Positions 32,696-45,647 of a DNA stretch of 64,000 nucleotides are shown piece by piece (the stretch's first letter is position 1; each line of letters opens with the position of its first letter). The notes beneath the pieces were generated by a model. That model was given only the letters and a program-made list of their open reading frames with translations, was not told the origin of the DNA and did not search any database. The position numbers were made by a program, and so were the translations under genes. This stretch comes from Sistotremastrum niveocremeum HHB9708 (Eukaryota > Basidiomycota > Agaricomycetes > Sistotremastrales > Sistotremastraceae), in contig KV419409.1 in the NCBI GenBank assembly GCA_001630475.1, forward strand, positions 124,001-188,000, read 5' to 3'.

Positions 32696-34561
32696 ATGGA
32701 CAAATCGAGCAAACGGACCATTACACAACTCTTGAACGAAAGTGCAGAGGAATCATCTGCTTCGAATGGTGAAGGCGAAGCAGCTGTAGGCTCAAATGGA
32801 CCTTCTGCACCAACGGCACCGTCTAGCGCAGACAAAGACGGTGACCCATGGCAAGAAGGTTCTTCTTCTAGCGCTAACTCGCGCCCACGAGCAAAGGTTG
32901 CAAGAACCAGACAAAATTCTCCAACCGCCTTTCGAACAGCCTCACGTTCGCCTGTCCTGATGACTGTAAACGCTCCTTCAGGGTCCACACCCAACGCTAT
33001 AACAATTCAAACGTTACCTCTCTCTATCATACACATTCCACGCAGTTCAAGGCCCAGTTCACCTGTTCAGATGAGAACACCCATTCCTGCACCTGCACCT
33101 GCCGCTCCGCCTCTCGTTCAAGGGCCACCACCGCCTTTTCAGAAGCCGCACCAATTGGTCGCTTTCTCATACACCCCAGCCCGCGAACAGGTATTCGACA
33201 ACTCTTCCCTGCGGTACTTCATCGAGCCACCTCGGAATGCCGATCTAGGCTATGGCATTCAGCGGTGGATTAGAAAACCAGAGGAAAGGGCGAGGTTGGA
33301 CGGGCTTTTAGTTGCCTGTTTGAGGAAGGAGGTAAAAGCCGAGAGAAAGAGGGCGGATTTTATTACTTGGCGCGGCATCATGACCAAGTGAGTCATCCCT
33401 CGGAATATTCGTGATCGAGACTTGGTATTGACATGTCATGCGAGGGAGAATCTTCACTGCGCCATATGAGCAACGGGAAGGATGGGATCTAAACGTCATG
33501 TGCGTTAACGGAACCATATACCTTGAAGAACACGTGTCGGATCGACAACTCGACTTGAAGTACGTCGTTCCTTACTCCCCTAAGAGTGGTCGGGTGACCC
33601 ACTCTCTATAGACAAGATCTGGCGCCGGATCACTTGCGCATGACTTATTATGGTTATGCGTTTGAATCGTATTGTACGAGATCCGAGCCTCCGCTGAAGC
33701 AAAACGGCGATGGCAACACACCAGCTCCTAGCAAACCCGGATGGGGTGGTGACGTCGACACTAACGTACAATGGTGTAGCGTTGTCAAGACGAAACTCGG
33801 TGATTTGAGGTTGATTCTGGGGGGCGAGGTCGACTGCGTGAGAGGTACGTACCGATCATATGCTGCGAGCGATAGCTTTTTGATAAACGACGGTTAGACA
33901 CCTACGTGGGACAGCCCGATACGTTTGTCGAGTTGAAGACTTCGGCAGAGATTAGATCAACCTATAAAGGTGATAAAAGGAAGTTTGAGCTGTAAGTGTA
34001 TTGAATAAGCTTGCTTTGTTTGATGATAACTGATCGAGGGGCCATGCACCAGGAAACTTCTCAAGTTCTATACGCAATCCTTCCTACTGGGTGTCCCAGT
34101 AAGGGTTCCTTCGCTTGCACGCATGCCGGGGTTCGGATACTGATTGCCGTGTTTCTTTCTAGGAAATTGTGGTCGGATTTAGATCCCCTGAAGGCCGGCT
34201 AACACAATACCTGCCGTTCCAAACGAGCCGCCTTCCAAAGCTCGTGCGAGAGAGCACGAAGCAGTGGGAGCCAGGTACCTGTGTGCAATGGGCACATGAA
34301 ACACTTCAATTTTTGAAACGGACAGTCGGGACCGCGACAGGCACGGTAACGAGGGCGGGATCTCCCGGAGATTATGAGAGTCGAGCGAGAAACGTGTGGC
34401 GGTTGCGCTTTGAGCCGGGATTCGGGTTAAAATTATGGCTCCTTCACGAGAGCGAGGTGAAGAGCCAAGTGGAGGTGGGTGAGCAAGAACGAGTGGGGTT
34501 CCTGCCGAAAAGTTATTTCGAGGAAATGTTGGCGTCGATGGCGAAGAAGGAAGTGGTGTGA
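32696..34561 (+). CDS. RAI1: Rai1/DXO-family decapping nuclease
   Basis: Six exons: 32696-33387, 33449-33559, 33612-33844, 33898-33991, 34053-34098 and 34163-34561, giving 524 residues. After a ~130-residue disordered Ser/Pro-rich N-terminus the enzyme core carries the family metal site. 'LGGEVDCV' holds Glu340 and Asp342 (ExD), and 'FVELKTSAEIRS' holds Glu357 and Lys359 (ExK). 'NLGYGIQRW'-like residues, seen here as DLGYGIQRWIRKPEE, lie upstream, followed by 'IFTAPYEQREGWDLNVM'. By family, the protein removes incomplete or non-canonical 5' caps (pyrophosphohydrolase and decapping activity) in nuclear mRNA quality control and may partner the Rat1 exonuclease. Introns are 46-64 nt. It lies 246 bp upstream of SEM1 on the same strand. 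Confidence 0.93.
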
Positions 34562-34807
34562 TGAGGGGTGGATGATCGATCGGTTCCTGGAAATACGGCG
34601 ATGGAGGCCATGTAATATGTATGATATTTTCTTGCGAGAAACACGTTCGTGGGAGGGGACGATTGCTGATTATTGAGGCATGCCTAAATACATCGAGCGT
34701 GGAAGAGAATTTACTATTTCAGGGAAGAAATGAAACTCCGCTGGGGAGGACGCGTCGACTGTCGCGTGCGCGTTGCTTGACCAGCGACCGTGAACGAACA
34801 CTTTACG

Positions 34808-35321
34808 ATGGCCACTGATCCCAAAAAGACGACGGAGAAGAGTGTGGATTCAGAAAAGGCAGGGGAGAAGAAGGATGACGAGAAGCCCGCGCAGAGCAAG
34901 ACGACGCTGCAAGGTGCACTGGAAGAGGATGACGAATTCGAAGAGTTTCCCGTCCAAGGTGAGTGCTGACTGGAATGGTCTAGAGTCGGATCATGGCCAA
35001 TAAACACGCTAATAATTATATTGATTGATGCTATCGATGTACAGATTGGGACGATTCGTCTACCGAGCTCGCACATCTGAAAGGCGGCGTGCCAGGGGGT
35101 GCGAAAGCTGATGGAGACAAGCTGTGGGAAGACAACTGGGACGACGACGACGTTGAGGAGGAGTTCAGTCTGCAGCTACGGTAAGTGGGAGTGGTTGCAT
35201 AAGCGGGGGTCCATGTGCTCCGTTGTGCGCTCGGAACGCTGCAACTGACTGTCGCTGTTTCAGAAACGAGCTGGAGAAGAACTCGGCGGTTAAGAGAGGA
35301 GCAGAGCCGATGGAACACTGA
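34808..35321 (+). CDS. SEM1: 26S proteasome subunit Sem1/Dss1
   Basis: Three exons, 34808-34958, 35045-35180 and 35264-35321, encode 114 acidic residues. The two family hallmarks are both present: 'DEFEEFPVQDWDD' and 'KLWEDNWDDDDVEEEFS', each with Trp residues in an Asp/Glu cluster, then the helical tail 'LQLRNELEK'. Family members are intrinsically disordered hub subunits of the 26S proteasome lid, and of TREX-2 and BRCA2-type complexes in other organisms. The N-terminus (TDPKKTTEKSVDSEKAGEKK) is a lysine-rich extension longer than in yeast. The gene sits in a tight same-strand row between RAI1 and an MFS transporter. Confidence 0.95.
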
Positions 35322-35487
35322 GATCTGAAAGTGTACGGAGTGTAGCTTGTAATAGAAATCGAGTGTAACGCACGTTCGTTACTTCCGGCCATCTAATCTC
35401 GCCGGACTCGGCTCCCAGATTCCCTTAAGATCGCTTCGACAATGAAATTTTGTTATCGCACCTGCTTCCTCTGCTCTCCCTCCTACA

Positions 35488-37669
35488 ATGTCAGAGTCAA
35501 AGCCTCGCGTCGGTCTCTCACAAGTCTCCCTCATCTTTGCGTACGTCCTCGTCGTCGTCCCCGTCGTCGCCCTCGCTGACCCCTATCCCCAGTTGTGGGA
35601 CAGCGCTCTTTTCCGATGGTCAGATTGCTTCTCTTCGCTCCCACACGACCACTAACCACCCCGCCCCCTCTCCTCAGGTTACGCCAACGGTATCATTGGA
35701 TCAGTCGGTACCCTCCTCAAACGCCAGTTCACCGATGGCAAGGCCCTCCCGCACAACTTTTCCACCACTCTCGCCTCCCTGGCCTTTGCAGGCACGATCG
35801 TGGGCATGCTAACCTTCGGTGCGTCTCTTCGCTGCTTCTCACTTCTTCTCGCACTAAAATCTTGCTGCAGGTTACCTGAGTGACAAGATGGGTCGTAAAT
35901 TCGGCATGATGACTGCCACTGGCATCGTCTTCCTCTTTTCCGCCTTATCAGCCGCATCAAAAGGCGCTCACAACTCCCTCGACGGTCTCCTCGCTGCCTT
36001 GGCTGCTTTCCGTTTCCTTCTCGGTATTGGTGTCGGTGCAGAATACCCCTGCGGTTCCGTCGCTGCTTCAGAACAGTCTGAAGAAAAAGGCATTGCTGCC
36101 AACTCCCAACACAGATGGTTCTGTCTCGCTACCAGTGCGTCTATCCTCATCCTATAAAATCCTCTATCTAATACAATTCCAGACTCTATGATTGATTTCG
36201 GTTTCGTCGTCTCCGCCTTCGTCCCCCTCGTCCTCTTCTGGATGTGAGTATATGCGCTCGCATATAGCCCCATCATCACTGATCCACGCTTGCAGCTTTG
36301 GCGAGAATCACCTGAACGTCATCTGGCGGTTGTCGCTCGGGTACAGTCCCTTCCATTAATATGTCTGCTCCACGATCCTTATGGTACGCAGTCTTGGTGT
36401 GATCCCTGCCGGTGCCGTGTTCCTGTGGCGTCTGAAAATGGAAGAACCTTCTCGCTACAAGCGAGACTCCATGAAGCGCGCCAAAGTGCCTTACATGCTC
36501 ATCTTCAAGCGATACTGGTTGCGTCTTGCCGCTATCTGCATCACCTGGTTTATCTACGATTTCATCACGTTAGCATTTTTTTTCTCGATGACAAATTTAA
36601 CTTACTGACGTCATATTATGATTTTAGCTATCCCGTGAGCAAAACTTTCCTATCCGGATAAACCTCGAAAATAATCTAATGCAAATGACATAGTTCGGTA
36701 TCTACTCTTCATCAGTCTTGGATGTTATCGAGGGCGACACCACTTCTCTTGCCGTCATTTTCGGATGGAACGTCGTGATCAAGTATGTACCTCTCTTCGC
36801 TTTCAATTAAACATGTCTGACATCACGTCGCAGCTTGTTCTACATGCCCGGTAAATCCATAGATCTTTGTCTAGATTCCGGCAACTAAATCTTGGCGTAT
36901 CCCCTGACTTTCAGGTACCATCATCGGCGCTTTCTGCGTTGACTACCTCGGCCCGAAATACACCCAGATCACCGGCCTTTTGCTCCAGGCTATCATTGGC
37001 TTCATCATGAGTGGTCTCTACACCAAGTTGATCGACCACATCGCTGCTTTCGCCGTCGTTTACGGTATTTTCCTGAGCTTCGGTGAATTCGGTCAGTCAT
37101 TTTTTCACTCTGCGTCGATTGTTTCTGATTTTCTTCTTCTACCTTTCTCGATTCCTTAAACGATCGATTTCTTCTGTCTATGCTATACAACTCGCATCTC
37201 AAGGTCCCGGCAACTGTCTCGGTCTCCTCGCTTCCAAATCCGCCCCTACGGCCGTCCGTGGTCAATTCTACGGAATCGCCGCCGCCGTCGGTAAAGTCGG
37301 TGCCTTCGTCGGAACATGGGCATTCCCTCCCATGATCGCCGCTTTCCAAAAAGGAAACCCCAACTCAACACTCGGAAACACCGGCCCATTCTGGGTCGGC
37401 TCAGGACTCGCTGTTTTCTCCGCTTTGATCACTTTCTTCTTTATTGTGCCTCTTTCGCATGATGGGATGGAGGCTGAGGATATTGCTGTACGTCTTCTTT
37501 TTTAATTTTTTGGTGGGATAGGATGGCTGATTGTGGGGATTGTGTTTAGTTCCGTCAATACCTTGAGGATAATGGGTATGATACCTCCCAGATGGGTCTC
37601 TTTGAGACTAGCTCGATTGAGACGAGTAGTGCGGATGAGAAGATGGACGAGAAGAAGATGGTTGTGTAA
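35488..37669 (+). CDS. MFS transporter, GIT1-like (glycerophosphodiester/phosphate type)
   Basis: A multi-exon gene of about 500 residues with roughly twelve membrane segments. It opens MSESKPRVGLSQVSLIF, then 'ACGTALFSDGYANGIIGSVG', typical of the phosphate/glycerophosphodiester transporter subgroup. The MFS signature loop 2-3 is 'GYLSDKMGRKFGM'. Other conserved segments are 'LGIGVGAEYPCGSVAASE' and 'LSFGEFGPGNCLGLLASK'. The C-terminal cytosolic tail is acidic and Ser-rich (SSIETSSADEKMDEKK). By family it takes up glycerophosphoinositol/choline or a related phosphate-containing metabolite at the plasma membrane by proton symport. The substrate cannot be fixed from sequence. Exon 2 is only 26 nt (35593-35618). 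Introns around 36100, 36245 and 36340 are needed to keep frame. Confidence 0.88.
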
Positions 37670-38538
37670 TTCTCTTTTGACGAATACTAATAATTACTCT
37701 TATGCCTTCTCCCTCTTCCCTCTTCCTCTTACGTGCTTTACGTCTGACCTCACGTTTCTTGTCGATATAGTGGTGATCAAGTGGTTTGCCCTTTACGGTG
37801 ATATGGTGTTACGGTAGATTTTTTACGTTACTGTGACGATTTGTGCGATTTCTTGATGCCCCTTTTGATGTTCTTTTTGTTACGTTTACTAATGATGTTT
37901 TTTGGTCTTTTGAGCATCGAGTATATTTTCAAATGATAATCGATAATTGTTTACAACGTTAGAAACGAACGTTAACGAACTCCCGTGCAGCGGATTCTGT
38001 TAGGCAAGCGGGCGCTTAATGAGTGCTAGCATCGGACGAGCGCGCGCAAACTCCGTGTCGATGTACTACATCCTTAGTAGTGTGTAAAACCTTGCTGGAC
38101 TCTGTTTTACACAACTTTTCCGCCGCGGGCTCCTGTAATGTCCTCGGACTGCTCAGAAACCCAATGACCTCGCGTTCGGCCAAGAATTCATACACGATTG
38201 TCGAGAGTAATGGCAGACGAGACATCGACATCGGCTTGAATGGAGATGGCGTCCTGGACGTCGTTGCAAGGTCTTTCGACTATGCGCGAGCATACAGACG
38301 ACAATAATTTCGGTATGAGATGCTACACGTATACAGAGAGTCCAGAAGCTGAACTTGACTTCTAGGCCAAATTCTAGGACGTTTCAAAGCAGCTGCTCAT
38401 TCCCAGAAGCCAACGAGGATGTCGATGCTATCCAGCTCCAAGCTGTCACGACCTCGCGGTGACATGCAGTAACGCGACCTGAGGACGACCACCAACCTCT
38501 TCACATATACGCGTCTATCCCTATCCCTTTCGAAAACG
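37670..38538. other. Intergenic
   Basis: Between the transporter and the first MYND copy. It is T-rich at the left (3' UTR-like), with no open frame resembling a gene. Confidence 0.55.
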
Positions 38539-40908
38539 ATGAACGCGCTCGCGAAAGAATGTGACGCTGCCAGCGTCGATAATCCATTCGCTTGGGATGT
38601 GATGCTCAAAATCGTGTGTCGGCATCTCGACATAGGTGAGGGCTTTATAGCAGCTTATCACCCTTATCGTGCTAAACCATCAACTTTTCTGATGGCTGTT
38701 TCCTCTCCCCGCGATATCAAGCATATCCTTAAGGATAAGAGGGAAAAGGAAGTCGCGAAAGCGCTTTTGGAGTGCGCCAAGACGAACAAGAAAAATGTCA
38801 ATGTTTTAGGGGGTGCATTGATGGTGGTTCGCAAACTCTTGGAGGATGTCCTTGTGGCGAACGAAATATTTGCAAAAGGCGCGTTCATTACTTTTCGTCT
38901 CAAGTAACGTTCGCTGATTTTACTACTATAGATCTCGATTGGTACAGCTTCGTACTCGGCTGTCTCAAGCTACACCCTCAACACCCACCATTTCGCGTCC
39001 TCACAATCTCGACTATTCTCCAATTCGTTCGATACACACCTTCACACCCACACATGCATGAACATGCTATCAAGGGGCTAGCTAAGGTCACGCGATTGAT
39101 ACCTTTCTACTTCGACGAGTTGGAGGTTCTCATGTCCTTGTTGATGATATTGCGCCTCTTCCTCTTCTGTCTCAACACATATCGCGGTTTGAATGTGAAG
39201 CCGATTCCTACTTCGGCCATGGATAGCCTCCAGCTCCCGGAGCTTGCCAGGACACTTGTCGAATTGCTCGACAGGTCCACTTCCCCCGTCTTCACGGGTG
39301 ACCTGCTTGACGCCGTGTCTGAAATAATGACGTGGATCGCGTATTACAAACGCACCGCCATTCTGAGGCTCCCCTCTCATACGGGCGTCTTGCTTTTCGT
39401 TGCTTTCCTCTCCTGTCAATAGCCTTTGGTGCGGTGCAGGGGACTTACGGGGCTTGTCAATCTTCGTCGAGAGTACGGTCAGAGTGCTCGAAGTCTCCAT
39501 CCTGAAGTGCTGTGTCAAATGCAACAGACTACAGTCGCGGAGGATTTATCGCTAAGCCAATTCTTGCCAATCATTGGCCCCACTTACAGCGAGTTGGACC
39601 CGAATACACCGTACGAGACTTTCATTGAGCGACATACCTATCCTTTCTCAGATGAATGCTCTGACGGCATCTTCGACACGTACGAAGCAGCCCTCCGGTT
39701 TGTGGACTACGAATTGAATGGACCCAAGAGCACCGATGAATGGCACGTATATCCCGTCATGAGGATCTTTGGGATCGAGGAGCCTACAGCGTTCATGAAG
39801 ATATGATAACCGCTTTGATGGTCGGCGGCAAAGAATACGAAGCGCGTGTGGTACGCACTGGCTATATTATGAGATGGCCGACCGATTCGACGGAAATGAC
39901 TGAACATATCAGCGTCGGCACTTCGGTCTCCAGTAATCCGTTAGTCACCATCTTATCGGCTGATGGACGCAAGAAGTGGCCTGAAAAGGCTTACTTCTAT
40001 TATACGGGTATCAGAGCCCTTGCAGGATCGCGATACACTGTCCTGGCGAATCGAGGTTTGCAATGCGCAGATTGCACTCCTTATCTGAAACAGCAGATTG
40101 AGTACGAGATGAACATAAACCTCTTTAGTCTCGCGACGGCGTATCTCTCCTTCTCTACATGCGAACCTTCAGAGAAAGCATGGGGAGTACTCCATTTTCG
40201 CCGCCTCGGAAAAGCTCATTTGATGGAGGCTGCAACGGTTGTTCGAAGACTTTCGAAGCAATATGCGTCTGACGTACCAGAAGGACAATTTATCAAAGTA
40301 TTACTGTCCGCTACGGCTATGACATATTTTTCATTACCGTCTCACATCATTGACTTTCTGGTATGGAAAATTGTTCCAATAGTCCTTTGACCAATCTAAT
40401 GACCTTTCAGATTGACAAAGCGACGATGCCCGCGTCTCCTTCTTTATCGGGATCATCTAAAGAATATTCTGAACTTCGGAGAGTCATGCTCCTGTTGAAG
40501 CAACACCGCCCGGAGGCATCGCGACGATGGTCATCGCTGACCACATTACCGTGCCCCTATGAAGATGAACCCGTTCCTGTGATACATCCTCTGACCGCCG
40601 ATGACGGTTCGACGCCACAGGGTGATCTTCCTCGCGACGATGTTCGCGATTTCCTGACGCGACTCACCAATGAAATCACCAGTGAGGTTGATTGCACAAT
40701 CCGTCGATGCGCGGGGTGTTTCCGGTCGGGCGTACGTCTGAAGGTTTGCTCGGGATGCAACAGTGTTACGTACTGCAATGACATATGGTCCGTTTCTCAC
40801 CGTCTGTGTCGCTCGGCTTGGGAGGCTGACTCGATATCGCATAGTCAACGGCGTCATTGGGATAATGGTCATAAGAATGAATGTATCCCCCCTCAAGTCC
40901 CTATATAA
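38539..40908 (+). pseudogene. MYND-finger protein, decayed tandem copy 1
   Basis: Collinear with the intact gene at 41872-44280 along its full length, from 'MNALAKECDAASV' to a C-terminal MYND finger 'CAGCFRSGVRLKVCSGCNS', and roughly 65-70% identical by eye. Relative to copy 2 it has: a stop codon at 39420-39422, where the copy 2 codon is TCA (Ser); a one-base loss around 39800 that changes phase; loss of the usual AG at the end of intron 1 (38696 region), where the frame happens to stay open; and a GC rather than GT donor at about 38880. The MYND part, split by a GTCCGT...AG intron, is still complete. As assembled it cannot make a full protein. Sequencing error at two sites is possible but unlikely. 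Confidence 0.78.
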
Positions 40909-41871
40909 TACGTTAGGATCAGAGTTTCACCACCCACTATGCTTAGTTGATTACTAGTACTCCGAACTGTGCCACTGATGACTTTATAATGCCTTCTTGT
41001 TTCCTATTATATTTGAGTGTTTCCCTTCAATTATGAGGGGATATAATGATCCTCTCACAAAGTCTCAGTTGAAGATCGTTTCGCCTTTTGATCCTTCAGT
41101 TCGACTGCGAGTTGAGCAGTTGGCGCGAGCTTGGCCGAACATTGCCGAAGAGCTATCTCGGCAACGCGGCAACGCGACTGCAGTTCATTTTTGACCTTTC
41201 AGTATGCACGCTCGTATACCAGTCTTTGGGACGTTTATTTTCTTGATGGTACTGAAATGATGAAAGGCAAGCCTCAGCACCCATATCGAACGAACATTCA
41301 AACATTGAAATCTTGCTCAAAATGAATGAGCATGAAAAGTTGAACTCGGCAACGTCGAATGATCTTGAAAACCACTATACTCGAAACCGACCAAGAACAA
41401 CCCGCCACAGGAATGTCTCTACATGTGACAGCTGTGGCAGAGCTCCACCCTAAGCTATGGATTTGCCATCAAGGGTTCGAAGGTGGATCATTGTCCAAAT
41501 CGCGGGCTGTCAAGCATGTCAACTTGTCAAGCTTAGCGAAGCTCAAAATCCAGAAGCGTCACCGGCATGGACCAGCTATAGTGACATAACGCGCGAGAAG
41601 ACCATACACTCATACATCCAAGTTGCCCTCTGGTTTGACAATCATTTCAGTCCGACAATTCCCAAGGCAGCTGGAAGTCTGGAACCTCTCACCCTCTGCC
41701 TTCGACTATTACCTTGTCCTTTCGCAGGCACAAAATCGGGTTAGAGAAGAGTACACAGTGTCACGCGATAGTGCTGCAACCTTCGTAATCCAAGTGATCT
41801 GGCAAGCTACTACTGACATCCTCAGATTCAACTTCAGGTCTTCATTTTCATTGGACTCCGTTTCTGATAAC
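40909..41871. other. Intergenic between MYND copies
   Basis: About 960 bp. Short plus-strand frames at 40997-41194 (ending RQRGNATAVHF) and 41457-41744 look mildly protein-like but match neither MYND copy. They may be remnants of another sequence. I cannot support a gene. Confidence 0.4.
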
Positions 41872-44280
41872 ATGAACGCGCTCGCAAAGGAATGTGACGC
41901 TGTCAGTGTCCATAATCCGTTCGCCTGGCACATGATGCAAAAGATTGTATGCCGTCATCTTGGGATAGGTGAGGGCCGTGCAAAGCGAATTTCCTTCTAC
42001 TAATCGGTGCATTATGATGTGTGTACATTAGGCTTGTCTTCCCGCCGTGATGTCAAGCGCATCCACAAAACCAAAACAGGAAAAGAAGTTGTTCAAACGC
42101 TTCTGGAGTGTGCTCATGTCAACAAGAAAAATGTCAATGTCCTTGGGGGGTTGCTAATGACGGTTAGGAAACTCTTGGGGGACATGGATGTCCTGATAGC
42201 TCACGAACTCTTAGAACAAGGTGTGCCTCACATTTATTAGTCTGCGAAACACTTGCGAATGACACGTTATAGGCTGGCAGAACTTTGCCCTTGGCTGTCT
42301 CAAATTACACAAGCAACATCCCCAATTCCGCGAGCTCACAATTGCGACTATTCTGCAACTCGTGCGAAGTACTCCTACACTTCCTCTCATGCATGAACAT
42401 GCCATCAGCGGTGCACCCAAGATCGCTAGCTTAATACCCTCCTACATCGAAAACACAGAGGTCCTCATGTCCCTGTTGACTATCCTACGGGTCTTTCTTT
42501 TTGCTCTGAACACGTATCATCTTTTAAACTGCAAGCCATTACCAACTTCGACTTTGGATAGTTTACAACTATCGAGTCTTGCAAAGTCGTTGGTTGAGTT
42601 ACTTGATAAGTCCGCACCACGCATCGTCACTGGGAAAATGCTGGATTCGGTTTCCGAAATATTGACGTGGATCTCGTACTACAAAAGCAACGCGATTCTA
42701 AGACTCCCATCTAACACCGGTGTCTTGCTCTTCGTAGCTTTCCTCTCTTGTCAGTCACCTCTGGTGCGATGCAGGGGGTTCACGGGACTTGTTAATCTCC
42801 ATCGAGAGTATGCCCAAAAGGCCCGCAGCTTCACTCCCGAAGTACTCTTCCAACTGCAACAAAGTCTAACCGCAGAATACCCTCCGGTGGATGAGCTCTT
42901 GCCGTCCATTACTCACGCTCTTCCCGAATTAGACCCGAAGACGCCGCATATGGTTTTTTGTCTACGACATCTTACCCCTTTTACCAGGTTACGTTCTGAT
43001 GGGGCGCCTTTCAACGCATACGAGGCGGCCCTTCGATTCGTTGAATACGAATTGCATGGACCCCAGCGCGACGATGAATGGTTGGAATATCCCGTCATGA
43101 GGATCTTCGGCGTCGCGAATCCCACATCAATGATCATGGATGATATGGCGTATGCTCTGATGTTTCATAACAAGCGATATGAAACGCATGTTGTACGGAT
43201 TGGCTTTATGATGAGATGGTCAGCAGATCCGACAGGTCTCACAGGACGCCTCAGTGCTGGGAGCTGGGCCCCGGAACAGCAACAACTAGGGGCCAATGTC
43301 CTATCAGCATACGGGCGGAAACAGTGGCCTGAGAAGGCTTACTTCTATTATGTGGGTATAAAGTCTCTGACAGGATCGAAGTACGTCGAAATGGCGCACA
43401 AAGGGATGCGATGTGAAGACTGCACTCCCCATCTAAAAAAGCAGATGGAATACGAGATGAGCGTTAATCTCTTCGGACTTGCCATGGCATATCTGTCCTT
43501 CTCCACCTGTGAACCTTCTGAGAAAGCTTTGGGGGTGCAATATTTTCGAGGCTTGGGGAAAAGTCATCTGATAAAAGCTGCAAAACTTATGCAAAATCTC
43601 TCCGAGCAGTATATTTCTGCCTCACAAGAAGGGCAACTCTTGGGTGTCTTGCTGCCTATCACTCTGATCAGCGGCCGTATGCCTCGTATGCCTCGTATGC
43701 CCATTGACTCCTGCGAGCGTTTGGTATTGTCCATCTCTCGTGTCCCAGGCTCGTATTGTCGGCTAACCAAGCTTTAGATTGACCAAGCGCTGGATTCTCC
43801 ATCTAATGATCATGATTTATCGCAACCCTCAATCGAATACTCGGAAATTCGGACAGTCATGGCTCAAGTAAAGCAATATCGCCAAGAAGCCTCACTTAGA
43901 TGGTCTTCAATTGTTGCCTTGCCTTGCCCATACGAGAATGAACACTATCGCACACGTCCTTCCGACGAGGGTTCAGATTTGTCTGGAAAGGGTTCCAGCG
44001 ATGATGTTGTTCTTTGGCTGAAACAAATGGCTCATGATGCGACATACAAGCTCGAGATCGATTCGAAAGCACGGTTCTGTGCAGGTTGCTTTCGACCAAG
44101 TGTAGGTTTGAAGGTGTGCTCGAGATGCGAGAGTGTTAGGTATTGCAGTGACCAGTGGTTTGTCCACCAGTTAGTGCCGATCATGAAGCAGACGGAGCTA
44201 ATGTGAAATCCCACAGTCAAAAACGCCACTGGACTCATGGTCACAAGGAGGAGTGTATCTCTCCTGAGATCCCGGCTTGA
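41872..44280 (+). CDS. MYND-type zinc-finger protein (tandem copy 2, intact)
   Basis: Five exons, 41872-41968, 42032-42220, 42273-43723, 43778-44157 and 44217-44280, give 726 residues. The C-terminal ~45 residues form a MYND finger: CAGC, then KVCSRC, RYCSDQC and HWTHGHKEEC, supplying the Cys/His set that binds two zinc ions and normally docks proline-rich peptides. The long N-terminal part is helical and leucine-rich, perhaps ARM-like, and is shared only with the neighbouring copy 1 here. Such proteins are numerous in Agaricomycetes and of unknown role. The third exon ends in a small coding repeat (MPRMPRMP, from three near-copies of atgcctcgt) that copy 1 lacks. Confidence 0.85.
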
Positions 44281-44711
44281 CGCTGCAACGTTGTAAGCTC
44301 GCGGGGTTCAATTCACCATCTTGCTTCTCTTTTCCTCTCTCGATAGGATGTGGACACCTGCATTTCTGACTGTGAAAGCGAGGGTGAGGGTTGTTAAGGG
44401 GTGTCACAGAATTCAGCAGCGCAGCAGATATTGCACATATCGTGTTCCGTCGACGCCAGCTGGCCGGAGCCGGACAACCCGAAGGACTCCCGGTTGGCGT
44501 CATTTCAATTTGTATTTTTTGGTTGTTTTCTGTGATGAAGTGCGATGTCGAGCTTCTCAGTTTCCTGCCAGTGGTATCCACATGCCAGTGTTCTACCCGC
44601 AATCTAAGTGTTGAGGGACAAGCTACCCTTCTGTAATCTGTTAATGTTTTGTCGCGTAAAAACCTAGGCGCAAAAACCCAGGCCTAGCCCAAGCGTCCCA
44701 GTTCAAGTTGA
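44281..44711. other. Intergenic
   Basis: 3' flank of MYND copy 2 up to the hAT-like element. No feature seen. Confidence 0.55.
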
Positions 44712-44719
44712 CCTTCAAC

Positions 44720-45647
44720 AGGACCTCCGATTATACTATAGAATGTCGGTGTCGGAACTCCATGTCCTGTGTCCGAACCGAAAATTTCTGGCCGCGTCCG
44801 AAACCGGCTCCGACATCTGGATTTTGGCTCGAGGTGTCCGAATTTCGGCTCCAACATCCAAAAAATTTCCCCAGCTCCCCAGATCTCTCCAAGGCACCCG
44901 GGATCGTAACCTAAGCCATGAAACATGTGCACGAATGCACGGTGAGCCTAAGAAACAGATGAAACAGAAAATGGAAAAGGTCCGGGTGGTCAAAGCCGTA
45001 GTAGTATATAGTACGTTGGCAGTTGCGGAGGACGCCTCGGAGATAAAGTGCGCGGCAACGGACAGAGACAATTCGGAGTATATATTATGATGGACACACG
45101 ATGTGGCTATCTGTGCCACTGATAACAAGAAATTCGGGTGCTGATTATTGTCTTCAGACAACCGACGGCTATAGTGCCTGGGGCAGCCGGGCCGAGCCGG
45201 GTCTTTGGGGGGACCATGTCCGAACCTCTCACAGCGGTCCCTTGACGATTTTCGCAAAAGAATATGGTGGGAATATCCTGAGCTTCTGTCACTTTATCCC
45301 CCAGTTTTCGAATCGAGAAAATTTCGAGAAAATGCCGAGAAAAGGGGCTTTTCCGGGAATACGATGAGATTATGCCCATTTTCACAGAAAAATCTCAGTG
45401 AGTAAAGACTGAGTTCATTAGACGAAATCTCATCATATTCTCAGTATAATGCCTTGGGATTTTTGTGTTGGGCCCGCTGTGTCTGCTCCGACCTCCCAGC
45501 CCGTGGCCCGCGAGGTGTCCGACCATTGCACCGACATTCAAGATTTTTGAGGCCCAACGTCCGAATTTGACTCTGAGATTTTGGACCCGAGAGCCCGTGA
45601 GGTGTCCGAAACCGGAACTGACATTTCATAGGATAATCAGGGGTCCT
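44720..45647. mobile_element. Non-autonomous hAT-like DNA transposon (MITE-like), 928 bp
   Basis: The ends are inverted repeats of about 27-35 bp. The left end begins AGGACCTCCGATTATACTAT. The right end, read inward on the other strand, begins AGGACCCCTGATTATCCTAT. The element is flanked by an 8-bp direct repeat CCTTCAAC at 44712-44719 and 45648-45655, the target-site duplication size of the hAT superfamily. Inside there is no transposase. Both subterminal regions are rich in the word GTCCGA (seven copies, mostly GTCCGAA), which would suit subterminal transposase-binding sites. The element lies about 100 bp upstream of the LRR gene start, so it may carry part of that promoter or 5' leader. 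Left/right divergence of the repeats suggests a moderately old insertion. Confidence 0.85.

Noticed and set aside
34169-34676. Overlapping frame at the end of RAI1 as a separate gene
   Set aside because: It is the last RAI1 exon (from 34163) and its shifted shadow.
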